A stretch of DNA of 64,000 bases, taken from the NCBI RefSeq assembly GCF_016428755.1, contig NZ_JAELTI010000016.1:1-64000 (forward strand). Reading direction: 5' to 3'. A program made the position numbers and the translations under genes. The stretch's first letter is position 1. The number at the start of each line of letters is the position of its first letter. Positions 47,901 through 55,756 of this stretch are shown here, piece after piece. The notes under the pieces were generated by a model. The model worked only from the letters and a program-made list of their open reading frames with translations, made no database searches and was not told the origin of the DNA. This DNA is from Allobosea sp. ASV33 (GTDB taxonomy: Bacteria > Pseudomonadota > Alphaproteobacteria > Rhizobiales > Beijerinckiaceae).

Positions 47901-49793
47901 CTCGATATCGATCTCGCCGTCGTCGGCGCGCTCCAGCGTCATGTCGTGCAGCCAGATGCGGACCGCGTCGCCATTGCCCTGGGGCATGACGTTGTAGGTC
48001 CGCTCGTTGACGACGCGGAAGCCCATGTTCTCCAGCACCGGGACGCGGGCCGAAAGCGAGATCGGCGCGCCGCGCGAGAAGACCTTGAGATTGGCGCGCT
48101 TGGCGTCGTCGCCCTCGCGCCGATAGAGATTGACGGCGCGGCCGCGCTCCGGCGTGAGCTGCTGGAGCATCTCGATATCGACCAGCGCATCGGCGGCCGA
48201 GAAGCGCTCGCGATAGGCGGCGCCGAAGGCCTCGGCATAGCGCTCGGCCAGCGCGCGGGCGGCCGGGCCGGCCTTCTCCTGGTCGAGAACGTCCTTCAGC
48301 CCGTCGCCCCAGGTGCGGACGATGGCGCTGATGCCGGCTTCGAGCGTCGCACGCTCGACGCGCGGGGTTTTGCCCTCGTCGCGGCCGATGATGTAGTGGG
48401 TACGCGAGAGCGGTCCCTCGGGATATGCGGGGTAGGCGGCCGAGAGGCGCCCGCCATAGATCCGCGCCAGGAAATCGCCGACGCGCAGGCGCACCGTGGT
48501 GTCGTAGCGGTCCTTCGGGATGAAGACGAGGATCGAGACGAAGCGGTCGAACTCGTCGACGCGGGCAAGCGCGCGGATGCGCGGCCGCTCGGTGAGCTGG
48601 AGGATATCGAGCGCGAATTGCTCCAGCGTCGGGGTGTCGATCTGGAAGAGCTCGTCGCGCGGATAGGCGTCGAGCACGTTCATCAGCGCCCGGCCGGAAT
48701 AGCTCGCCGGGTCGAAGCCGATATTCTTGGCGACGCGTGCGACCTTCAGGCGCAGATAGGGAATGCCGCGGGCCGAGCCGGTATAGGCGTTCGAGGTGAG
48801 CAGGCCGACGATGCGCAATTCGCCGTCGAGCCGCCCGTCAGCGGTGAACAGCTTGACGCCAACATAGTCGAGATGGACGCGGCGATGCACTAGGCTCTTG
48901 ACGTTGGCCTTGGTGATGATGAGCGCCTGGGGCTTGGCCAGGAAGGAGCGGAGCTCCGGCGTGACCGTGACCAGCTCGCGGCCCTTGCGCAGCACCTTGA
49001 CGGTGGGATCGCGGAGGATGCCGAGGCCCGAGCCCTCGATCGGGTCGGCCGCGACATCGCCGCCGGGGAAGCGATAGGCGCGGATGCCGAGCAGGGTGAA
49101 ATTGTCGCCGGCGATCCATTCGAGGAATTGCAGCGCCTCGTTGATCTCGTCTTCCGGCAGCGGCGGCGGATTGGCGCGATAGGCCTGGATCACCTCGGTG
49201 ATGCGGCCGCGCATTGCGGCCCAGTCGTCCACCGCGAGCGAGACGTCGTTATAGACGCGCTCCAGCCCGGCGCGCAGCTTCTCGCGCGCTTCCGGCGTAT
49301 CGATGCGCGGGACATGGATGTGGAGCAGGCTCTCGCGGCGCGTGCCCTCGGGCGCACGGCCGGCCGCTTCGCCGGCCAGCGCGGTGAACTTGCCCTTGGC
49401 GTCGCGGGCGACCGCCAGGATCGGATGGGCGACGAGACGCGGCTCATGACCCTGCTCCTGCAACTCGGCAAGCGTCGAATCGAGCAGGAACGGCTTGTTG
49501 TCGTTGACGACTTCGAGGACGGTGAGCTGGTTCTTGCGCTCGCCCTCGCCGTATTCCTCGTCGCGGAAGCGCAGGTTGATCGTATCGGGCTTGCGCGGCT
49601 GGGCCAGGTGCTCGAACGCGGCAGCGGCGGTGCGGGCGAGCATGTCGGCCGGAAGGGCCTCGAGATCCTCGGCGACGGATCGACCAAAGAGCAGGCGGGG
49701 GAACTCGGCGGGCATCGAACTCTTCAGTCCGGTGGCTGCGGCCTCGATCGCTGCGATTGCACCCGCAGTCGCGTTCGTCACCCGTTTGCCCAT
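44961..49793 (-). CDS. gdhZ: NAD-specific glutamate dehydrogenase, large type (1610 aa)
   Basis: A large L-glutamate dehydrogenase that deaminates glutamate to 2-oxoglutarate with NAD. The N-terminal ~500 residues hold ACT-like regulatory segments; the catalytic domain (~720-1250) shows [20 protein letters not shown] and [17 protein letters not shown], with the reactive Lys, and the dinucleotide region is [15 protein letters not shown]-like with [10 protein letters not shown]. It is the class found in Caulobacter (GdhZ) and other alphaproteobacteria. GGGGTG precedes the ATG. It is the longest gene in the window and probably not in an operon with its neighbours. Confidence 0.93.
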   Translation of the reverse strand: [1610 protein letters not shown]

Positions 49794-49906
49794 GGTTCAC
49801 CCCAGTTGTTTTGCCGCAGCGATGACATAGGCTGCGCAGGCTTTCAACTTGCCGTGCCCGAAAAAGCGGCAAGCTGACGCTCCCCCCGGATTCGACAGGA
49901 CGCACC

Positions 49907-50524
49907 ATGGCAACAAAGCATGACAAACCCAAGGTGGGAGAAGAGCCGACGCGCCAGGATTCGCCGCCTGCCGTCATGGCGCTGGACCTGAAGCCGGGGG
50001 CGTTGTCGCCGGAGAACCAGGCCTATTTCGCGAAATGCCAGGAAAAGCTCGGCTTCGTGCCGAACGTGTTGACCTCCTATGCGCATGACGACGCCAAGCT
50101 CACGGCCTTCGCAGCCTTCTACAACGACCTGATGCTGGCGCCGTCCGGCCTGTCGAAGCTGGAGCGGGAGATGATCGCGGTCGCCGTCTCCAGCGTGAAC
50201 CGCTGCTATTATTGCCTGACCGCCCATGGTGCTGCGGTGCGCCAGCTCTCCGGGGATCCCGTGCTGGGCGAGCTGCTGGTGATGAATTACCGGGCGGCCG
50301 AGCTGTCGGTGCGGCACCGCGCCATGCTCGATTTCTCGGTCAAGCTGACGGAGACGCCGCATCTGATCGGCGAGGACGATCGCGAGGCGCTGCGCAAGGC
50401 CGGCTTCGGCGAGCGCGACATCTGGGATATCGGCGCCGTCGCATCCTTCTACAACATGTCGAACCGGATGGCCTCGGCGGTCGATATGCGCCCTAATGCC
50501 GAGTATCACGGGCAGATGCGGTAG
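49907..50524 (+). CDS. AhpD-like peroxidase-related protein, 205 aa
   Basis: A carboxymuconolactone decarboxylase-fold protein. The redox motif CYYCLTAH holds Cys100, Cys103 and His107, the AhpD active-site pattern; LSKLEREMIAVAVSSVNRC precedes it. It belongs to the group called uncharacterised peroxidase-related enzymes. A strong AGGA site supports the start at 49907. It is divergent from the glutamate dehydrogenase gene. The physiological electron donor is unknown. Confidence 0.88.
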   Translation: MATKHDKPKVGEEPTRQDSPPAVMALDLKPGALSPENQAYFAKCQEKLGFVPNVLTSYAHDDAKLTAFAAFYNDLMLAPSGLSKLEREMIAVAVSSVNRCYYCLTAHGAAVRQLSGDPVLGELLVMNYRAAELSVRHRAMLDFSVKLTETPHLIGEDDREALRKAGFGERDIWDIGAVASFYNMSNRMASAVDMRPNAEYHGQMR

Positions 50525-50540
50525 AGCGCACCGGCCACGC

Positions 50541-50687
50541 CGTCTTTCCGGGGCTTCGCGTAAGCGAAGAGCCCGGAATCCAGAACCGATGCCGGTGAAG
50601 ACTAGCTATGCCGCAATACAGCCCTTCCAAAGAGCAGCATCGGTTCTAGATTCCGGGCTCGCCGCTTAGCGGCGACCCGGAATGACA
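50541..50687. repeat. Dispersed intergenic palindromic repeat, copy 7
   Basis: CGTCTTTCCGGGGCTTCGC and CCCGGAATGAC form the outer arms; GAACCGATGC near 50584 and GCATCGGTTC near 50637 pair inside. It lies after the AhpD-like gene. Confidence 0.75.
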
Positions 50688-50706
50688 GCGGTGGTGCCTG
50701 CATCCC

Positions 50707-50737
50707 AAAAAGAAAACGGCCGGCGCAATGCCAGCCG
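50707..50737 (-). terminator. Orphan intrinsic terminator on the minus strand
   Basis: On the minus strand an 8-bp stem (one wobble) with a 5-base loop is followed by TTTTCTTTTT, from the A-run at 50707-50716. There is no minus-strand gene upstream of it, so it may end a small RNA. Confidence 0.8.
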
Positions 50738-51003
50738 CTAGTTGGCCTCGATGAAGATGACCCGGCTCCGCCCGAACTCCGGGGGGCTGGGGGGCTGACA
50801 AACCGGCGATCAGCGAAACCGGGCCGTCGAGGCAACGAGGAGAGTTGAACGGCGCAACTTGGCGCTCGCTTGACGCGTTCGCGGCGAAAATGGGGCATTC
50901 GCGCAAAACGCATTCCGGGTGCCAGCAGCGATCCCTTGCCAGCGCAGGACCGCAGGCGCATCATTCCCCGATGATTTGGTGAGGCCCCGACCAGGGAGGC
51001 GCC
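50738..51003 (-). ncRNA. Candidate small RNA ending at the 50.7 kb terminator
   Basis: The 266 bp between this terminator and the DUF2794 gene hold no protein-like frame. On the minus strand the 3' part contains GC-rich hairpins, such as CCCGG(50-N)CCGGG near 50770-50785. The 5' end and promoter were not found. Any transcript is predicted from the terminator alone; it does not look like tmRNA, SRP RNA or RNase P. Confidence 0.4.
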
Positions 51004-51372
51004 ATGAGCGACAGCGAAACGCCACAACCGCAATCCGCCGGCGCGGTGGTCCATTTTCCAGCGCCGGCGCGATCCACGACCGTGACCTTCGACAGGCGCG
51101 AACTCAGCGAATTGCTCAATCTCTACGGCCGCATGGTCGCGGCTGGCGAGTGGCGCGACTACGCCATCGATTTCCTGAAGGATAAGGCGCAGTTCTCGGT
51201 GTTCCGGCGCTCGTCTGAGATGCCGCTCTACCGGATCGTCAAGGATCCGGCGCTGGCGCGGCGGCAGGGCGCGTATTCGGTCGTCGCAGCGACGGGCTTG
51301 ATCCTGAAGCGCGGCTCCGAACTCTCGCGCGTGCTCAAGGTGCTCGACAACAAGCTCAGTGTCGTGAGCTGA
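51004..51372 (+). CDS. DUF2794 family protein, 122 aa
   Basis: A small conserved alphaproteobacterial protein of unknown function. Its core is TVTFDRRELSELLNLYGRMVAAGEWRDYAIDFLKDKAQFSVFRRSSEMPLYRIVKDP with a C-terminal QGAYSVVAATGLILKRGSELSRVL. AGGGAGG 4-5 bases before the ATG is a strong ribosome site. It has no cofactor motif that I can name. It lies next to the orphan-terminator region and is convergent with a GNAT gene. Confidence 0.9.
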   Translation: MSDSETPQPQSAGAVVHFPAPARSTTVTFDRRELSELLNLYGRMVAAGEWRDYAIDFLKDKAQFSVFRRSSEMPLYRIVKDPALARRQGAYSVVAATGLILKRGSELSRVLKVLDNKLSVVS

Positions 51373-51398
51373 CGCGCCGAGGCAGGCTTTTCATTCGA

Positions 51399-51512
51399 GC
51401 CCTCATCCTGAGGAGCAGCCGAAGGCTGCGTCTCGAAGGGTGCTCCAGATGATTCCCGAGCCTCCTGGAACATCCTTCGAGACGCCGCTACGCGGCTCCT
51501 CAGGATGAGGGC
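51399..51512. repeat. Palindromic repeat of a second type (CCTCATCCTGAGGAG arms)
   Basis: The perfect 15-bp outer arms GCCCTCATCCTGAGG and CCTCAGGATGAGGGC are joined by nested arms (CGTCTCGAAGG with CCTTCGAGACG). It sits in the convergent DUF2794/GNAT junction and differs in sequence from the CGTCATTCC type. Confidence 0.75.
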
Positions 51513-51520
51513 TTTGAGGT

Positions 51521-52057
51521 CTATAGAGCGGGTGGCGTGCCGTCGCCCTCGCCTAGTTCCTTCTGCATCAGCATCTGGTCGAGCCAGCGGCCGTGCTTGA
51601 AGCCGACCTTCTCGGCGACGCCGATCAGCCGGAAGCCGGCGCGCTCATGCAGGCGGCGCGAGCCGACCGAGGCGCCGGTGCCGTCGCCGATCACCGCGAT
51701 CATCTGGCGGAAGCCGCGTTCGGTGCAGGCCTGTATCAGCGCATCGAGGAGGAGGCCGCCGATGCCGAGCCCCTGTGCTGCCGGCGCGATATAGATCGAG
51801 TTCTCGACGGTCGCGCGATAGGCCGGGCGCGGCCGATAGGCTCCGGCATAGGCATAGCCGAGGATGACGCCGTCCCGCTCCGCGACGAGATAGGGATAGC
51901 CGCCGGCCAGGATCGCCTCGTAGCGCCGCTGCATCTCCGCCTCGCCCGGCGGCTCCAGCTCCCAGGAGGCCGTGCCGTGCAGCACCGCATGGGCGTAGAT
52001 CGCCGTGATGGCGGGTATGTCGGCAGGGAGGCCCGAGCGGATCGTAGGCGTCGTCAT
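51521..52057 (-). CDS. GNAT N-acetyltransferase, phosphinothricin-type, 178 aa
   Basis: A single GNAT domain with the acetyl-CoA pyrophosphate loop QGLGIGGLLLDALI, and the family features TASWELEPP, LGYAYAGAYRPRPAYRATVENSIYIAP and FRLIGVAEKVGFKHGRWLD of Pat/MddA-like enzymes that acetylate phosphinothricin or methionine derivatives. The ATG at 52057 is chosen over a TTG six bases earlier. Substrate unknown. Confidence 0.88.
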   Translation of the reverse strand: MTTPTIRSGLPADIPAITAIYAHAVLHGTASWELEPPGEAEMQRRYEAILAGGYPYLVAERDGVILGYAYAGAYRPRPAYRATVENSIYIAPAAQGLGIGGLLLDALIQACTERGFRQMIAVIGDGTGASVGSRRLHERAGFRLIGVAEKVGFKHGRWLDQMLMQKELGEGDGTPPAL

Positions 52058-52102
52058 GCCCAAAGCATGAGCAATGTGCGTGCCAGAAAGAAAGCCCCCA
52101 CC

Positions 52103-52134
52103 AAAGAAAAAGCCCCGGCCGTGAGGCCGGGGCT
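52103..52134 (-). terminator. Intrinsic terminator of ybhL (minus strand)
   Basis: A perfect 10-bp stem (52111-52120 with 52125-52134) with GTGA loop is followed on the minus strand by a T-run (A-rich 52103-52110). It lies 30 bp past the ybhL stop. Confidence 0.9.
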
Positions 52135-52164
52135 CGTATGTTCCCGTTCAGGAACCTGTCGTTC

Positions 52165-52947
52165 TCACTCGCGGTTGCCCATCAGCGAGAGCAGGAACTG
52201 GAACATGTTGATGAAGTTCAGGTAGAGCGACAGCGCGCCGTTCACCGAGAGCTTCGCAGCCTCCTCCGGGCCGAGATCGGAGTAGAGATACATCTCCTTC
52301 AGGCGCTGGGTGTCCCAGGCGGTCAGGCCGGCGAAGATGCCGACGCCGACCAGCGAGATGACGAAGCCGAGCCCGCTCGAAGCCAGGAAGATGTTCACGA
52401 TCGAGGCCAGCATCAGGCCGATCAGGCCCATGACCAGGAAGGAGCCCATGCCGGAGAGCGACTTCGAGGTGGTGTAGCCGTAGAGGCTGAGGCCACCGAA
52501 GGCCGCCGCGGTGATGAAGAAGACCTGCACCACCGACGCGCCGGTATAGCGGATCAGGATCGTCGAGAGCGAGACGCCCATCACCGCCGCGAAGGCGAAG
52601 AACATCGTCCGGGCGGACGATGCGGACATCTTGTCGGCGCGGAACGAGAAGAAGAAGATGAAGGCCAGCGGCGCCAGCGCGACCACCCACATCAGCGGCG
52701 TGCCGTAGAGCAGCTTGCCGAAGGCGGTGAGATAGGTGTTGCCGATCTTGGCGACGGCGTTGGCCTGGTCGGTCACGGCCATCTTGTTGACGCCCAGCGC
52801 GAACAGCGCCGAGATCGCCAGGCCGATCACCATGTTGTTGTAGACGCCGAGCATGAACGAGCGCAGGCCCTGATCCATCTCGACGGCGCTGGTCTGCTGT
52901 GCGCGGCCGGCACCCCAGACTGGAGCATTGCGGTCGAAGTTGCTCAT
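52165..52947 (-). CDS. Bax inhibitor-1/YbhL-family membrane protein, 260 aa
   Basis: A seven-helix inner-membrane protein of the BI-1/YccA/YbhL family (Ca2+ leak or FtsH-modulator functions in relatives). The N-terminal soluble region is followed by hydrophobic segments, with ALSLYLNFINMFQFLLSLMG at the C-terminus and AWDTQRLKEMY in the middle as signatures. The ATG at 52947 is used. A structured leader lies immediately upstream, as in the alphaproteobacterial ybhL set. Confidence 0.9.
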   Translation of the reverse strand: MSNFDRNAPVWGAGRAQQTSAVEMDQGLRSFMLGVYNNMVIGLAISALFALGVNKMAVTDQANAVAKIGNTYLTAFGKLLYGTPLMWVVALAPLAFIFFFSFRADKMSASSARTMFFAFAAVMGVSLSTILIRYTGASVVQVFFITAAAFGGLSLYGYTTSKSLSGMGSFLVMGLIGLMLASIVNIFLASSGLGFVISLVGVGIFAGLTAWDTQRLKEMYLYSDLGPEEAAKLSVNGALSLYLNFINMFQFLLSLMGNRE

Positions 52948-52952
52948 TAAGA

Positions 52953-53024
52953 GACTTTCCCCTGACGGTGTTTCGGACGACGGACCAGCGCGCAGGCGCC
53001 AGCCGTCCTCGCGCACGAAAAGTC
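52953..53024 (-). ncRNA. ybhL-type leader RNA (candidate)
   Basis: The 72 bases before the ybhL ATG can close with GACTTT...AAAGTC and form an inner stem around GGACGG/CCGTCC and GCGCC-type pairs. Corbino and co-workers described a ybhL leader motif in alphaproteobacteria upstream of this gene; the match here is by position and fold, not by alignment. Confidence 0.55.
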
Positions 53025-53168
53025 GCGATAAGCGGAATATGAGGGGCTTTGCCGGTTCTTACAAGGGCCGCCCATGGTTAGGGCCGGCCAGATCATAGAA
53101 GTTCGGCGCTGCACCAATGCAGAATTACAGGATTTTAATGTCTATCGAGAGTCGATCTCAGACAGTCA

Positions 53169-55754
53169 TCATAAATTCCTGAGATGAGAAGCCGGTGCTT
53201 TCGTCAGTATTTTTATCGTCCCGACAAGCCCGAACAGGACGGTAACCCCGATTGCTGCAGTCGCGGCCAGTATCGCCCCCGTGGGATCACTGACGAATTC
53301 GATCCGCATCACTTGCGTGACGATGCCCCAGCCGGCCGCTGTACCCGCGACAACGCCGAAGACGGCCGCGACGAACCCGATGGCGGCGTATTCAAGGGCG
53401 TACGACGAAAGTATGAAGCGGCGGGTCGCGCCGAGCGTCTTCAGGATCATCGCGTCATAGAGCCGCGCCCGCTGTCCGGCGGCGAGCGCGCCGCCCAGGA
53501 CGAGCAGGCTCGCCGCGATGGCGAGGCCCGAGGCGCCGCGGATCGCGGTGGCGAGCTGGGCGACGATGGTGTTGACCGCTTCGAGCGCGTCCTTGACCCG
53601 CACCGCCGTGACGGCCGGGAAGTCAAGCGCGAGGCGGCGCATCAGCGCGGCATCGGTCGCGCCCTTGCCGTCCGGGCTGGTGGCGACGGTGGCGAGATTG
53701 GTGTGGGGCGCCCCGGCAAAGGTGTTGGGCGAGAACACCATCACGAAATTGATGCCGAAGGAGCGCCAGTCGACCGTGCGGAAATTGGCGACGCGGGCGG
53801 TGATGTTGCGGCCGAGCACGTTGACCGTCAGCCTGTCGCCGATCTTCAGGCCGATGCCGGCGGCGTTCTGGGCATCGAAGGAGACCAGCGGCTCACCGCG
53901 ATAATCGGCCGGCCACCATTCGCCGGCCGCGATGCGCGAGCCTTCAGGCAGCGTGGCGGCATAGGTGATGCCGCGATCGCCATCGAGCACCCAGGCGGAT
54001 TGCTCGCTCGCCTTGATGTCCTCGGCGCGGGTCTCGTTCACGGAGACGATGCGGCCGCGCATCATGGGCACGCGCTCGGTCTTGGCGCCCGGCCGCTCGG
54101 CCGCGAGGAAGGCGTCGAACCGCTCGGAATCGCGGCTGGGCACGTCGAGGAAGAAGAAGCTCGGCGCCTTGTCGGGCAGGGCGCCGGTGAGCTGCCGGGT
54201 CAGGCTGACATCGATGAAAGACAGCGCCGAGAGCAGGGCGACGCCTAGCCCCAGCGAGAGCACCAGCGACGGCGTCAGCGCGCCCGGCCGGTGGCTGTTG
54301 GCGAGCGCCATGCGCAAAGCCGGCCGGCGCGGGCGCGGGAGGCGGCGGGCCAGCGCCATCAGGCCGAGCGAGACGGCCCGCAGCAGCAGGAAGACGCCGA
54401 ACATCACGCCGATATAGATCAGCGCGATGCGGCGGTCATAGGCGAAGCCGATGGCGACGCCGGCAAGACCGGCGAGCGCGAGCGCGCAGAGCACGAGATA
54501 GATCGCGCGCGGGCGGCGCGGGTCGGGCTCGACCTTGTCGCGGAACAGGGCGGAGACCGGGATGTCATGGGCGCGGCCGAGCGGGATGATCGCGAAGACG
54601 AACGCGGTCAGCAGGCCGTAGAGCGCGGCGATGGCAAGCTCGCCCGGCGCCAGCGTCGGCTCGAAGGGCACGGGCAGGATGCTCTGGACGATCGCGCCGA
54701 GGCCGAAAGGCGCGGCGGCGCCGAGCACGAGGCCGATCGCGGTGCCGATCGCGGCGACGAGCATGACCTCGGTGAGATGGATCGCGACGACGCGACCGCC
54801 GGTGGCGCCGACCGCTTTCATGGTGGCGAAGTCGAGCTTCTTGGCCTCGACGAAGCGGCGCACTGCATTGGCGACACCCACACCGCCGACGAGCAGGGCC
54901 GTGAGGCCGACCAGCGTCAGGAACTGGGTGAAGCGTTCGAGATTGCGCTGGAAGCTCGGTGCGGCATTGGCGCGGGAGCGGATTTCCCAGCCGGCCTCGC
55001 GCTGCTGCGTGCCGGCATCGGCGATGACCTTCTCAAGCTCGGCATCGCTCGTCGCGGTCTGCGGAAGCTGGAGGCGATAGGTCCAGCGAATCAGGCTGCC
55101 GGGCTGGATCAGGCCGGTCGCCTTCAGCGCCTCCTGCGACATCAGGAGGCGCGGACCGAAGCCGACGCCGGCCGCGATCTTGTCGGGCTCGGAGACGAGA
55201 TTGGCGCGGAGCTGAATCTTGGCGCCACCGACCGTGACGATGTCGCCGGGCTTGAGATCGAGCCGACCGAAGAGGACGGGGTCGGCGACGGCGCCATAGG
55301 CCCCGTCGCGCTGGTCGAGCAGGCCGGGCAGCGGCGCCTGCGGATCGATTTCGACCGCGCCGATGCTCGGATAGGCAGCATCGACCGCCTTGATCTCGAC
55401 CAGAGCCGCGCCCTTTTCGCCGGCATTGGCCATGCCGCGCATGGTGGCGATGCTGGAGACGGTGCCGCGCGCGGTCAGGAAGGACAATTCCGCAGGCGAA
55501 GCTCCGCGATGGATCAGGCTGAAGGCGGCGTCGCCGCCGAGAATGCGCCGGCCTTCGCGGGCGAGCCCCTCGGTCAGGCCGCGCGAGGCGGAGGCGACGG
55601 CGGCGATGGTCATCACGCCAAGCGCGAGGCAGGCGATGAAGATGCCGAAGCCGCGCAAGCCCGCACGCAGGTCGCGGATGGCGAGGCGCAGCACGAGGCC
55701 GATGCCGGGAGACCAAAAGGCGGGAGTTTGAGGCGGCTTGACGGGGGCGTGCAT
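53169..55754 (-). CDS. ABC exporter permease, FtsX-like (YbbP type), 861 aa
   Basis: A large permease with two FtsX-type transmembrane modules (near 25-45 and 220-430, then 700-850) around extracytoplasmic regions, and segments such as LNGLGVGVANAVRRFVEAKKLDFATMKAVGATGG. It ends IKILTKAPASHLRNL. The ATG at 55754 follows the ATPase by 2 bp; the open frame beyond it is a shadow of the ATPase. With the adjacent ATPase it resembles YbbAP, whose substrate is not well defined. Confidence 0.88.
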   Translation of the reverse strand: MHAPVKPPQTPAFWSPGIGLVLRLAIRDLRAGLRGFGIFIACLALGVMTIAAVASASRGLTEGLAREGRRILGGDAAFSLIHRGASPAELSFLTARGTVSSIATMRGMANAGEKGAALVEIKAVDAAYPSIGAVEIDPQAPLPGLLDQRDGAYGAVADPVLFGRLDLKPGDIVTVGGAKIQLRANLVSEPDKIAAGVGFGPRLLMSQEALKATGLIQPGSLIRWTYRLQLPQTATSDAELEKVIADAGTQQREAGWEIRSRANAAPSFQRNLERFTQFLTLVGLTALLVGGVGVANAVRRFVEAKKLDFATMKAVGATGGRVVAIHLTEVMLVAAIGTAIGLVLGAAAPFGLGAIVQSILPVPFEPTLAPGELAIAALYGLLTAFVFAIIPLGRAHDIPVSALFRDKVEPDPRRPRAIYLVLCALALAGLAGVAIGFAYDRRIALIYIGVMFGVFLLLRAVSLGLMALARRLPRPRRPALRMALANSHRPGALTPSLVLSLGLGVALLSALSFIDVSLTRQLTGALPDKAPSFFFLDVPSRDSERFDAFLAAERPGAKTERVPMMRGRIVSVNETRAEDIKASEQSAWVLDGDRGITYAATLPEGSRIAAGEWWPADYRGEPLVSFDAQNAAGIGLKIGDRLTVNVLGRNITARVANFRTVDWRSFGINFVMVFSPNTFAGAPHTNLATVATSPDGKGATDAALMRRLALDFPAVTAVRVKDALEAVNTIVAQLATAIRGASGLAIAASLLVLGGALAAGQRARLYDAMILKTLGATRRFILSSYALEYAAIGFVAAVFGVVAGTAAGWGIVTQVMRIEFVSDPTGAILAATAAIGVTVLFGLVGTIKILTKAPASHLRNL

Positions 55755-55756
55755 CG

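Noticed and set aside
50602-51054. A 150-residue minus-strand frame in the small-RNA region
   Set aside because: It crosses the palindromic repeat and terminator and is Arg/Pro/Ser-rich, unlike real genes nearby.
53150-53186. Inverted repeat ATCTCAG/CTGAGAT at the end of the permease gene
   Set aside because: It includes the stop codon and has no T-run, so a terminator role is not supported.
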